Positions 1-9,176 of a DNA stretch of 64,000 bases are shown here, piece after piece (within the stretch, counting starts at the first letter, position 1; each line of letters opens with the position of its first letter). A program made the position numbers and the translations under genes. The notes below the pieces were generated by a model. It was not told the DNA's origin. It did not search any database and saw only the letters and a list, made by a program, of their open reading frames with translations. Source of the stretch: Lunatibacter salilacus (GTDB taxonomy: Bacteria > Bacteroidota > Bacteroidia > Cytophagales > Cyclobacteriaceae); contig NZ_VOLC01000019.1 of NCBI RefSeq assembly GCF_009797935.1, forward strand, positions 1 to 64,000, read 5' to 3'.

Positions 1-430
1 TGATGACGAGATTATTCCGATCCAAAAAAATCCGCGTCATCCGTTTCATCCGCGTCATCCGTGTTCTATTTTACTTCGAAGCGAATGGAACACGGATTCG
101 GCGGATTTGTGCGGATTGTACGGATTATTTTTATTGATGTCGAGATTATTCCGACCCAAAAAAATCCGCTTTATCCGGATCATCCGTTTTCTATTTTACC
201 TTTAAGCGAATGGAACACGGATTTGACGGATTGTTTTTATTGAGGACGAGATTTAATTCAATACAAAAAGATCTCCTTTATCCCTGCCTTCCGCAGGCAG
301 GCGTGTCATCCGCATCATCCGTGTTCTATTTCACTTCCAAAAAGGATGGCCCGCAGAACTTGTCCCGGTTTTTCGGGATTGAGCTGATTTCCGCGGATTG
401 TTTTTATTGAGGTCGAGATTTAATTTAACC
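1..430. repeat. Degenerate tandem intergenic repeat with hairpin units
   Basis: Imperfect repeat units begin near 1, 135, 241 and 408, each opening with a TGAnGnCGAGATT-like sequence and ending near GGATTGTTTTTAT; the units are about 134, 106 and 167 bp and the last is decayed. Within units a CATCCGTGTTCTATT arm is followed by an AATGGAACACGGAT arm, so each can fold into an imperfect stem-loop (best at about 49-111). The third unit holds two extra small hairpins: CCTGCC/GGCAGG near 285-303 and TCCCG/CGGGA near 363-378. Short open frames here (61-243, 210-410) are by-products of the repeat and not credible genes. This resembles REP-like dispersed intergenic elements of Bacteroidota; no transposase is adjacent. 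Confidence 0.75.
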
Positions 431-496
431 TGATACAATCTGCTTTATACGTGTTATCTGAGGGCAATTCTACCATGAAGTAAATTCAATACTGAA

Positions 497-886
497 CTAT
501 ATGGATTCCAGGGCCTTGATGAGTTTTTCCTTCACTTCGCCTGCAAGTGGTTCAATTGCTGGATTGTCAACAGCAGCCATGGCCGCCGAGGGGTCCATGA
601 TGGCCACTTCAATTTCTCCGGTTTCAGTTTCGCGGATAGTTACGTTGCAGGGCAGGAGGGCACCAATATTTGGTTCAGCCTGCAACACTTTATCTGCAAA
701 CGTCGGGTTGCATGCGCCAAGAATTAAATAAGGTTTGTAAACCTTGTCTAATTTCTTTTTCATGGTGGCCTGAATGTCTATTTCTGTTAATATTCCGAAA
801 CCTTCTGCTTTAAGGGCATCCTCCGTTTTTGTGCGTACGGAAGCAAAGGATTGGTCAGAGATTGTTTTTGCTATGAAGTATTTCAT
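497..886 (-). CDS. DUF302 domain protein
   Basis: A 129-residue cytoplasmic protein whose whole length matches the DUF302 fold: an N-terminal segment with SFASVRTKTEDALKAEGFGI, a central KVYKPYLILGACNP segment and a C-terminal VAIMDP segment followed by a helix. No signal peptide or membrane segment is visible. DUF302 proteins are small and their biochemical role is not established; some are linked to metal or redox stress, but nothing here shows that. It is a single gene with no partner on its strand, ending next to the repeat block at 1-430. Start ATG at 884-886. Confidence 0.85.
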   Translation of the reverse strand: MKYFIAKTISDQSFASVRTKTEDALKAEGFGILTEIDIQATMKKKLDKVYKPYLILGACNPTFADKVLQAEPNIGALLPCNVTIRETETGEIEVAIMDPSAAMAAVDNPAIEPLAGEVKEKLIKALESI

Positions 887-1328
887 GGAGAACTTGTATT
901 TGTTTAGTTAAAGGTAAGAAAAAATTGATTTGTTTTTTGTGATATGAGATACAAAAGGAGTCATGTCTAATCGATTGGTTATATGGGAAGAATGATCCGT
1001 CTAAACATGTCCCCAAAAATAAAGTGGAAACCAGTTCTTAGATTTATCTCAAAAGGAGAAAAATGCTTTAAAAATTTGCGTATTTCGGAAGAAAATTACT
1101 CAATTTTTGAATTGGTTTAATTTATTTCCCAAATCCGCTGAGTAAAAAAGATATAGGGGGGAATTGAATTTAATAAAAAATAATTTGCGATCTAACAATT
1201 TTGCCTTACATTGGGTTTGAACTATGGAAATGGTTCCAATCAACCCAAAATAATTGCTGAATAATTGGTTTTAGCGGGTTCTTTGGATCAATCCATCTGT
1301 CAAAAGTTAACCTATAAAACCTAAATGT
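887..1328. other. Intergenic region between DUF302 gene and susC
   Basis: AT-rich divergent intergenic region of 442 bp that should hold the promoters of both flanking genes. No frame of useful length is present. A TAATTTGC near 1179-1192 and a GGGTTTGAA near 1211-1219 resemble parts of Bacteroidota promoter boxes, but neither fits TAnnTTTG with a spaced TTG, so no promoter is called. Confidence 0.5.
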
Positions 1329-4300
1329 ATGCTTAAAAAATTCTACAAGGACCGTTTGTCTGTCGTTATTAGGACAGGAACGGTTTTTTTATGTTTGATT
1401 GTGACCCTGTTAGGAGCTCATAGCGCCAGGGCCCAAGGTTCCCAACCTTTTCAGGTAAGCGGAACAGTTACTTCCTCCGATGGGGGGGAAACCTTGCCGG
1501 GTGTTAATGTCCTGGTGAAAGGTACTAGTATTGGTACAGCGACCGATATGGATGGCAACTATTCGCTGCAAGTTCCATCAGCAGACGCTGTTTTGAGCTT
1601 CTCCTTTATCGGATTCGAGGTACAGGAAATTAGAGTAGGCAATAGGGCCAATATCGACGTGGTTCTGAGTCAGGAGCTATCGGCACTTTCCGAAGTTGTC
1701 GTAGTGGGTTATGGTACTCAGGAACGTGCAAAAGTTACCGGGGCGATTTCCTCCATTAGTTCAGACGAAATTAGGGCCTTGCCGGTTCCCAACCTTGCTT
1801 CCGCCTTACAGGGACGTGCCGCAGGTGTAAGTGTCACCAATGCAGGTGCACCGGGAACCAATCCAATTGTCCGCGTGCGCGGTATAGGTACGGTGGGCAA
1901 TAATGACCCGCTTTATGTTATTGACGGTGTGCCTGCCGGAGGGCTAAACCAAATCAATCCTGCTGATATCGAATCCATAGAGGTATTGAAGGATGCATCT
2001 GCTGCGGCAATCTACGGTTCCAGGGCCGCAAACGGTGTGATTCTGGTCACAACCAAAAAAGGAAAAATAGGTGCTCCACGGGTATCGGTAGACTCTTATT
2101 ATGGAACTCAAACCGCCTGGAGACAACTGGATCTTTTGGATAGGGATCAGTATATCGCATTTGGCAGAGATCTTTTAGCCAATGGAAACCAGCCTGCCCC
2201 ACAACGTTTTGATGATTTGGGAGAATATGAGGATGTAAATACCGATTGGCAGGGAGAAATGTTTCAAACCGCACCTATCCAAGACCATAACGTGGCTATC
2301 TCTGGAGGATCGGAGACAGCATTGTATAACGTGTCTTTTGGTTATTTCAAGCAGGAAGGTATCATGAGGGGAACCGGCTTCGAGCGTGTTTCATTCCGAA
2401 CAAATACAGATTTTAAAATCAACAACCGAATAAAGATTGGGCAAACGTTGACTTTCGCCTATTCTGATCGGGCCAACGAGCCACTGACCGGTGGCAGAAG
2501 CCAAATCGAACATATGGTAAAGCAGGTCCCATATATACCTGTCAGGGATCCAAACCGATTGGGAGGATTTCGTTCGCCCGATCGGGTGGACGGTTCTGAC
2601 CCAGAAAACCCCGTTTTGAATGCCGCATTAAGAACCAATCGTCAACAAGATTTTAAAATGTTGGGAACGGCTTACTTGGATGTAGACATTTACGAGGGGT
2701 TAAAATACAAGTTTCTAGTCGGTATGGATATAGGCATTGGGACGCAGGACCAATATACACCGAGGTTTGATGCTGGTGATTTTAATTTCCAGCCTTTTGC
2801 CTCAATTTCCCAAAACCGATCCACATTCGTGTCACCGTTGATTAGTAATCAACTGTCTTATAGTAAGACTTTTGGCAGCCATACGCTTGATGCTTTGGCC
2901 GTATTGGAGCAACAGACATTTGTGTCTTCCGGACTGACTGGCAATGGCCAAAACTTTCTGACGAACGAGGTTAGGGTATTGCAGGGAGTTCAAAACCAAA
3001 CAACCTCTGGGGATAAAACCGAGTATGGCCTTATTTCTTACATCGGAAGAGTAAATTATGACTATGACCAGAAATACCTGATTAGTGCGTCTGTAAGAAG
3101 GGATGGCGGATCGCGGTTTGGACCGGCCAATAAATGGGGGACGTTTCCATCATTATCTGTGGGATGGAGACTAAGTCAGGAGGCCTTTATGGAGTCTTTA
3201 CCGGCTGTCAGTGATTTGAAATTAAGGGCAAGTTATGGGGAGACGGGAAATGACCGAATTGGTGATTATGTCTACCAAGGAACAATAAATAGCAACCACT
3301 TCTATAATTTTGCGGGTTCTTTGGAAGGTGCAAGTACCATATCCGCATTAGCTAATGCGAACCTGCAGTGGGAAACGACCATCATGAAAAACATTGGATT
3401 TGATTTAGGATTGTATAATGACCGGATAAATTTGTCAGCAGAATGGTTTGACAACACCACAGAAGGAATGATACTGGGAGTGCCAATCCCACCGTCTTTG
3501 GGGTATGACACTGCTCCAGTAGCAAATGTGGGTAACGTATCCAACCGAGGATTGGAGTTTACTGCTGGATATCGCAAATATACCGGTGATTTCCAATTTT
3601 CGATTGACGGAAATATCGGTTTTATATCAAATCAACTGACTTCTTTAGGCTCGGGGAATACAATTTTTGGACCTGAATTTCAAGGTGATGCCATGACATT
3701 TACGGAAGAAGGTCAGCCTATTGCCTATTTCTACGGCTGGCAAATGGATGGTCTGTTCCAGCAAGGAGATGATTTCAGCCAGCAACCTAATGCAGCCCCA
3801 GGCGACATCCGGTTTAAAAAATTCGATGATGAATCAACGCTTCTTTCAGATGCAGACAGAACCAATTTGGGACATTATCTGCCTGATTTTACGTATGGAC
3901 TGAATCTGTCAGCGAATTACAAGAATTTCGATTTCACCATGTTTTGGCAAGGGGTACAGGGAAATGAGATATTCAATTTATTGAGATTTCATACCGAAGG
4001 AATGACTAGGTTGTTTAATGCTAGTACCGTTGTATTGGACCGTTGGACACCCGAAAATACCAGTACAGATGTGCCAAGGGCGGTATCTGGTGATCCTAAC
4101 CGTAATGCCCGCTCCAGTTCACGCTGGATTGAAGATGGTTCTTATCTGAGATTGAAAAATTTATCAATTGGGTATACTGTGCCTGCGCCGCTGTTGGATT
4201 CCTTCAGTAGAGGAAACATCTCGAATCTGAGAGTTTATCTATCCTCTCAAAACCTGTTGACATTTACCAATTACACGGGCTATGATCCGGAGATTGCCGC

Positions 4301-4397
4301 CCGCGAAGGAATCAACAATACCCTGGGTGCTGGCATTGATTATGGTCAGTTTCCGGCAGCGAGAACCATCATGGCCGGGATCCAACTTACCTTTTAA
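1329..4397 (+). CDS. SusC/RagA-family TonB-dependent outer-membrane receptor
   Basis: A 1022-residue SusC-like transporter: the TonB-powered outer-membrane barrel that imports an oligomer captured by its SusD partner. Visible in order: signal peptide 1-35 ending SARA before QGS; carboxypeptidase-regulatory-like beta domain about 40-115 (VSGTVTSSDGGETLPGVNV); the SusC-type linker SEVVVVGYGTQ; plug domain about 130-245 with YVIDGVP and IYGSRAANGVILVTTKKGK; a long beta-barrel; and a terminal strand ending AGIQLTF. The length is normal for the family. The SusD gene follows after 29 bp, so the two form an operon ended by the terminator at 5971. No glycosidase, protease or regulator is adjacent, so the substrate cannot be inferred. 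Confidence 0.96.
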   Translation: MLKKFYKDRLSVVIRTGTVFLCLIVTLLGAHSARAQGSQPFQVSGTVTSSDGGETLPGVNVLVKGTSIGTATDMDGNYSLQVPSADAVLSFSFIGFEVQEIRVGNRANIDVVLSQELSALSEVVVVGYGTQERAKVTGAISSISSDEIRALPVPNLASALQGRAAGVSVTNAGAPGTNPIVRVRGIGTVGNNDPLYVIDGVPAGGLNQINPADIESIEVLKDASAAAIYGSRAANGVILVTTKKGKIGAPRVSVDSYYGTQTAWRQLDLLDRDQYIAFGRDLLANGNQPAPQRFDDLGEYEDVNTDWQGEMFQTAPIQDHNVAISGGSETALYNVSFGYFKQEGIMRGTGFERVSFRTNTDFKINNRIKIGQTLTFAYSDRANEPLTGGRSQIEHMVKQVPYIPVRDPNRLGGFRSPDRVDGSDPENPVLNAALRTNRQQDFKMLGTAYLDVDIYEGLKYKFLVGMDIGIGTQDQYTPRFDAGDFNFQPFASISQNRSTFVSPLISNQLSYSKTFGSHTLDALAVLEQQTFVSSGLTGNGQNFLTNEVRVLQGVQNQTTSGDKTEYGLISYIGRVNYDYDQKYLISASVRRDGGSRFGPANKWGTFPSLSVGWRLSQEAFMESLPAVSDLKLRASYGETGNDRIGDYVYQGTINSNHFYNFAGSLEGASTISALANANLQWETTIMKNIGFDLGLYNDRINLSAEWFDNTTEGMILGVPIPPSLGYDTAPVANVGNVSNRGLEFTAGYRKYTGDFQFSIDGNIGFISNQLTSLGSGNTIFGPEFQGDAMTFTEEGQPIAYFYGWQMDGLFQQGDDFSQQPNAAPGDIRFKKFDDESTLLSDADRTNLGHYLPDFTYGLNLSANYKNFDFTMFWQGVQGNEIFNLLRFHTEGMTRLFNASTVVLDRWTPENTSTDVPRAVSGDPNRNARSSSRWIEDGSYLRLKNLSIGYTVPAPLLDSFSRGNISNLRVYLSSQNLLTFTNYTGYDPEIAAREGINNTLGAGIDYGQFPAARTIMAGIQLTF

Positions 4398-4426
4398 CAT
4401 AGTATTCATTCAAACTTATATATAGT

Positions 4427-5956
4427 ATGAAATCAAAATCAACATTAACCTTTCTGATTTTGTTGATCGGGTTTGTTTCTTGTGACGAAGAAATACTGGA
4501 ACCTGTCAATCCAAATCAGTTGGGCATAGAAACCTTTTACCGAACTGGGCCACAATTAGAGGCAGCAGTCAACTCGGTTTATGCGGGTTTACAGGCAAAC
4601 AATTTGTATAATAGGGAATATTTCTTCCTGCAGGATTTACTTTCGGATGACTGCGATACCGGAGGACCTCAGTTGGAAGGCGCCAGAGCGCAGGTCCTTA
4701 ATCATGTGTTCGACGCATCGAATCCGTTGGTCACGGCAAACTGGAGAGGCTGGTTTCGCATTGTTCACCGTGCCAACCTGGTACTGGAAAATGCCCCAAA
4801 TGCTGTAGATGAGATTACAGACAATCTACGTAATCGAATAGTTGGTGAGGCGCATTTCCTCCGGGCATTGGCCAATTTCGAATTGGTAAGCTTATGGGGC
4901 CCTATACCTTTAATGACTGAAAGCGCGACCTCCCCGGATGGTTTGCCTAGATCTTCTGAGGAGGAAGTATATGAATTAATCTTTAGTGATCTTCAGGTCG
5001 CTATAACCAATCTTCCGTTAAGAAGTGAATTGACAGGAGCAAACACAGGAAGGGCATCAAGAGGAGCAGCTCAGGCATTGGCAGCAAAAGCACACTTGTT
5101 TAGAGGTAATTATCCTGCGGCAAAGCCCTTTTTGGAAGCGGTAATTTCTTCCGAGCAGTATAGTTTGGTAGATCGTTTTCTGGATAATTTTGAGGAAGAA
5201 AATGAGAACAATGCTGAATCCGTGTGGGAAATCCAATTCACCGAGGAATATGGTGATGCCGGTGGATGGAATGCGGACGGAAGTGGTATAGCAGAAGTAA
5301 CCTTTCGTGGTCAGGAATATGGTCCTAATGCTTGGCGGAACGTTATCCCAAGTGATGGCCTGGTTGCTGAATTTGAAACCGTTGCGGGAGGTGCCCAAAA
5401 GGACGATCCACGAGGAGTTTATTCGTTTTTTAGAATTGGAGACACGTATAATAATGGGCAAAGTGTCCTATCCGCTGGCGATGTACAGGGAAACATAGAA
5501 CGGCCAAGCTGGAGAAAATACCAGATGATCTATAAAAGGCCCAATGAGGACACCCGTTCAGGAATTAACTTCAGGGTGATTCGCTATGCGGATATCTTGC
5601 TGATGATGGCTGAGGTGGAGAATGAAACCGCAGGTCCAGCATCAGCTTTACAATATATCAATCAGGTGAGGGCGAGGGCTGATGTTGACATGCCTCCTTA
5701 CCCCACGGCACAGTATCCCACAGGGTCCCAAGCTGAAATGCGCAGAGCGATACAACATGAGCGTCGGGTTGAATTTGCCGGTGAGCAAATCAGGAATAGG
5801 GATATCCGAAGATGGAGGAGGCAGAATATGCTTCCTTCGGAACCTATCGCTGTATTTAGACCCTATAATGATTTGTTACCACTGCCCCAAGTCGAGATCG
5901 ACAACAACACGGGGTTATCAGGAGCCGATCAGAATACCGGATATACGGCGGAATAG
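4427..5956 (+). CDS. SusD/RagB-family nutrient-binding lipoprotein
   Basis: A 509-residue SusD-like lipoprotein, the surface lid that binds substrate above the SusC barrel. The signal peptide ends in a lipobox with the acylated cysteine at C19 (GFVSC), followed at once by DEE, an acidic stretch of the kind linked to surface export in Bacteroidota. The N-terminal part (about 30-230) has the TPR-like helices of the family (GEAHFLRALANFELVSLWGP, AAQALAAKAHLFRGNY). The C-terminal SusD domain shows RYADILLMMAEVEN, YINQVRARA and the QHERRVEFAGEQIRNRDIRRW signature. It lies 29 bp downstream of its SusC partner. Substrate unknown. Confidence 0.96.
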   Translation: MKSKSTLTFLILLIGFVSCDEEILEPVNPNQLGIETFYRTGPQLEAAVNSVYAGLQANNLYNREYFFLQDLLSDDCDTGGPQLEGARAQVLNHVFDASNPLVTANWRGWFRIVHRANLVLENAPNAVDEITDNLRNRIVGEAHFLRALANFELVSLWGPIPLMTESATSPDGLPRSSEEEVYELIFSDLQVAITNLPLRSELTGANTGRASRGAAQALAAKAHLFRGNYPAAKPFLEAVISSEQYSLVDRFLDNFEEENENNAESVWEIQFTEEYGDAGGWNADGSGIAEVTFRGQEYGPNAWRNVIPSDGLVAEFETVAGGAQKDDPRGVYSFFRIGDTYNNGQSVLSAGDVQGNIERPSWRKYQMIYKRPNEDTRSGINFRVIRYADILLMMAEVENETAGPASALQYINQVRARADVDMPPYPTAQYPTGSQAEMRRAIQHERRVEFAGEQIRNRDIRRWRRQNMLPSEPIAVFRPYNDLLPLPQVEIDNNTGLSGADQNTGYTAE

Positions 5957-5970
5957 GAAAAACAAATAAA

Positions 5971-6003
5971 AAAATAGCCGCATTATTTGCGGCTATTTTT
6001 TTG
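5971..6003 (+). terminator. Rho-independent terminator of the first susCD operon
   Basis: An AAAATAGCCG arm and a CGGCTATTTT arm (loop CATTATTTG region) are followed by a run of T, 14 bp after the susD stop codon. The A-rich 5' flank makes it potentially bidirectional. Confidence 0.9.
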
Positions 6004-6118
6004 TCTTTTCGGATTGATTCTAACTTTACTGAACTAATATTTTTCTAGATTCATACGATGCAATATGCTTTTTATAGAATTGGGTCTAATTATGGAAGTT
6101 ATAATTAAATTAATAGCT

Positions 6119-6622
6119 ATGAAAATTTCTTTCTGTTTGTTTATTGTTTTATTAATTAATGGATTTAATTCAAACCAAAATGACCCGTTTTTAATAAAAG
6201 GAGATTTGACTTTCCAAAAAGTGTCATTTATGAGTCTTTATGGAGCATCAGATTCTGCTTATCATTTTTATTTGAATAAGATTGATAGTACTTTATTGTT
6301 AGGTGAAAACAGGGAGAATCACGAATATGAGTTGTTTAAACATTTCGATAATTTACGAGTGCATAATTTATTAAAAAGCCCTTATGTGTTTCTTCGGGAT
6401 GAATCTGATTCATCAATAGTTATATATCTGTCTATTAGGGAATATGATAAAATTAAAGATTTTAAACATTCCGAGTTAATTGACGATCATAAAAAAGTTA
6501 TAATTTCATTAGAAGTTCAGCAATTAGATAAACATATTTATTATTCTGAAAAAATTGTTGATTTAATGAGAGTTAGTGAACAAACATATCCTAATCGAAA
6601 ACCAATTAAGAAGTTTTTCTAA
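6119..6622 (+). CDS. Hypothetical secreted protein in AT-rich patch
   Basis: Not recognised. The frame opens at ATG 6065, but the ATG at 6119 begins a typical signal peptide (MKISFCLFIVLLINGFNS, then NQND), so I take 6119 as the start, giving 167 residues. The mature part is rich in Asp, Ser, Lys, Ile and Tyr, has no cysteine after the signal and no known motif, and is probably periplasmic or secreted. The base composition is clearly more AT-rich than the flanking operons, which suggests either recent acquisition or weak constraint. It has no operon partner on its strand; the next gene runs toward it. Confidence 0.6.
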   Translation: MKISFCLFIVLLINGFNSNQNDPFLIKGDLTFQKVSFMSLYGASDSAYHFYLNKIDSTLLLGENRENHEYELFKHFDNLRVHNLLKSPYVFLRDESDSSIVIYLSIREYDKIKDFKHSELIDDHKKVIISLEVQQLDKHIYYSEKIVDLMRVSEQTYPNRKPIKKFF

Positions 6623-6798
6623 GTTAGTCTTTTATTTAAATATCGGTTAAGGGGAAATGATAATGTGCTGAAATAGCACCTGGGAAATCATCAATTACCC
6701 GGCGATCATTTTCTGAGGAATTTGATTCTAATAGGAATTACAAACTCTTTTTGATAGGAAGGTATAGCTGCAAACTACACCTAGTCGGGGACTTCGTT

Positions 6799-7506
6799 TT
6801 AGCTTTTCGACACATTCCAAGCTTCTAAGAGTTCGTAAATTTTTCTTGAAAAATCTTCTACAACTTCATTTATAAAAAAGAGAAATTGAAACAAGTCTCG
6901 ACTATGACCGTCAAAAGACACTGTTTCTTTATCAACTATCTCAATTCTTACACCAATTTCTGGATCTCCTGGGCTTATTTTGTGTACTCTCCCTTCTTTT
7001 ATTTCAATATCTGGTACCTTTTTCCCATCAACTATGTTTCCAGTAACCTTTCCATTGTAGCCTCCCGCAACTATCCCTTTCGTTGTCACAACACCCCACT
7101 TAGTGGTTCTCCGGTCTATTTCAATTAATTGTCTATGTTTTAATAAATTATTGAATTTAATGAGCTCGGTTAACATTGGATTTCCTGTTACAAATGGTTG
7201 AATGGATAAAATTAAATTATACAAATCTATATTCAAGATCTCCATTGGCCCTACCCAACTTCCTTGGGCTGATTTTTTAAAATTTTCTTCATTGTCATAG
7301 AGAGGAAAAAAAATTTGTCTAGGATTCTTGTTTGGACCAGCTTCATTAATATCCATTGCGATGTAATCCAATATGCTGATATAATCTTGTAAAATAGATT
7401 TTACTTCGAGCTTAATTTTTAATAAGTTTCTTTTTTTCCTAATACCATTGATTCTGACAATATTATGACGAATTAAATGTTCAATGTCGATTTTTCTAGT
7501 ATTCAT
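6799..7506 (-). CDS. Hypothetical cytoplasmic protein, possibly HEPN-like helical
   Basis: Not securely recognised. An in-frame TTG lies upstream at 7539, but ATG at 7506 (MNTRKIDIEHLI) is the likelier start, giving 235 residues. The N-terminal half is helical, with ILDYIAMDINEAG and then FNNLLKHRQLIEIDRRT; an N-x-x-KHR pattern of this kind occurs in several helical, HEPN-like families of unknown function, so that link is weak. The C-terminal half looks like a beta-rich domain (GIVAGGYNGKVTGNIVDGKK, EIGVRIEIVDKETVSFDG). No signal peptide or membrane helix is seen. It sits in the same AT-rich patch as the preceding gene and converges on it. Confidence 0.6.
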   Translation of the reverse strand: MNTRKIDIEHLIRHNIVRINGIRKKRNLLKIKLEVKSILQDYISILDYIAMDINEAGPNKNPRQIFFPLYDNEENFKKSAQGSWVGPMEILNIDLYNLILSIQPFVTGNPMLTELIKFNNLLKHRQLIEIDRRTTKWGVVTTKGIVAGGYNGKVTGNIVDGKKVPDIEIKEGRVHKISPGDPEIGVRIEIVDKETVSFDGHSRDLFQFLFFINEVVEDFSRKIYELLEAWNVSKS

Positions 7507-7539
7507 ATCTTGCAGTTTATTTGTGGTGAATTTATTCAA

Positions 7540-8222
7540 AAATAAGCTGATTCCATAGGACTAAATGTTATTTCATGATTTAATCTATTTTCAAACCATT
7601 TTTCGGTGATAGAGAAGATAGTAAAGGCCACCTTCTTCGTATCACAATCTTATTTAATCCATTTGTCCTTTAGCGGTCTAGCAAATTCATTATTTTTGAG
7701 ACCTACCATTCCCATATTCGTGATTCTGGCAGGGATTTGCAATCTATCGTTGTATCCTTATTAATTACTAATTAACTTCTTTGTTGGTCACCATATTTAA
7801 GGCTAGAGGGGGTTGGGGATTAGCTAATAATGACAGCCCAACCGATCGAAAATTGTCCGTTCCATTACGTCGCACCGGGATTTCAAATTCCATTTGCATG
7901 GAAGACGTTTTTCAATGCTATGTTATATAAGTTTGGTGGCTAATTCGATTTCTTGTGACAAAGACCTTATTTGGTCAAAGAACATATTGCAACTCTTTTT
8001 AAGTTTGTTAATATAACTTTGAAAGTTAACTTACCTAGACGAAGTATTCAGGTAATTTTGATGATATTTATTTCATTGTAAATTATTAATTTCTAGGAAA
8101 TGGCTAATTGGTTGGAAAACTGATTAAACTCATCTTTTTAATTGATTTGTATTGGAAATTATTAACCTTAACTGTCGTATATTAGGGTCAAATAGAAATA
8201 GGTATCTGTTAATTATCTCACC
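7540..8222. other. AT-rich intergenic region, no gene seen
   Basis: About 680 bp with no frame of useful length on either strand and no strong hairpin. It should contain the promoters of the divergent genes on each side. The sequence around 7560-7900 has a somewhat mixed composition and could be a decayed gene, but I could not identify a protein family in it. Confidence 0.4.
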
Positions 8223-9074
8223 ATGAAAAAGCTACTAGTGCCCACCGATTTTTCCCCCCATGCTGATCTTGCCTTAGACTATGCTGTTGAAATGGCAAAA
8301 AATAACAAGCTTGAAATCGATTTGCTTCATGTGTTGCATACACCTATCAATTGGCTAAAACTTGAAAAGACGCAAGAAAACCTGTACCCTGAGATACAAC
8401 AATCAATTCGCATAGCCAAGTCAAATTTGTCCGACAGAGTGAATAAGGCCAAGGAAATTGGTGTGATGATCAATTCCCACCTTCATTTTAGCCAAGGAAA
8501 GGACCAGATTTTGCCTTTTGCCGCAAGGGAAGGCGCCTCTATGATTGTAATGGGCTCTCACGGCTTCTATGGCTGGAAAGAACACATGCTTGGATCAAAC
8601 ACTTATCACGTGTTGCGAAAATCGCCAATTCCCGTGCTGGTGGTAAAACCGAATGAAAATGCTAACGTGCAGTTGAAAAACGTGGTTTTCGCTACCGATT
8701 TCAGCGAAGCTTCAGGAAGAGCATTTGGAAGAATATTAGCTTTCGTTTATACCTTTAAGGCTAAGTTGAGCCTACTTTACGTCAATACGCCGGCAAATTT
8801 CTTAGAAGAAAGTCAAATGGAGGAATTGGGAAATGCTTTTCTGGAAAAGTATGCCGATAAAGCATACCCCATCCATTACTACAGTGCATATAAAGAAGAA
8901 AGAGGCATTTTACAGTTCACCGAAAAAACTGAAGCTGATGCTGTCGCTGTGGTGACTCATGGAAGGTCGGACTTGCAGCAGTTGTTTTTGCCTTCGGTGA
9001 CTGAAAATTTGGTCACTTATCTAAAGGTACCAGTGTTTGCAATTAATCTGACCATGTTGAATCAGGAAGCTTGA
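8223..9074 (+). CDS. Tandem universal stress protein (UspA family)
   Basis: A 283-residue cytoplasmic protein of two Usp domains (about 1-147 and 150-280), a common Bacteroidota arrangement. Domain 1 begins KKLLVPTDFSPHADLALDYA and carries the ATP-binding signature G-2x-G-9x-G-S (GSHG, nine residues, GS) followed by the usual SPIPVLVVK strand. Domain 2 starts NVVFATDFSEASGRAF, but its nucleotide loop is degenerate (THGRSD with no second glycine pattern), so only the first domain is likely to bind ATP. Usp proteins support survival during starvation or stress; the target is unknown. It appears to be a single-gene unit. Confidence 0.93.
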   Translation: MKKLLVPTDFSPHADLALDYAVEMAKNNKLEIDLLHVLHTPINWLKLEKTQENLYPEIQQSIRIAKSNLSDRVNKAKEIGVMINSHLHFSQGKDQILPFAAREGASMIVMGSHGFYGWKEHMLGSNTYHVLRKSPIPVLVVKPNENANVQLKNVVFATDFSEASGRAFGRILAFVYTFKAKLSLLYVNTPANFLEESQMEELGNAFLEKYADKAYPIHYYSAYKEERGILQFTEKTEADAVAVVTHGRSDLQQLFLPSVTENLVTYLKVPVFAINLTMLNQEA

Positions 9075-9176
9075 GAATAAATCCGGCGAATTATATTCCC
9101 CCGTGATTTGATGTTCCTTGGCCAATTGTGCGGCCAAAACTTGTAGCTTCGATTGATCCTTTTTGTATTAATTCAT

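Noticed and set aside
61-410. Two short plus-strand frames (61-243 and 210-410)
   Set aside because: They are translations of the degenerate repeat block; no protein features and no upstream signals.
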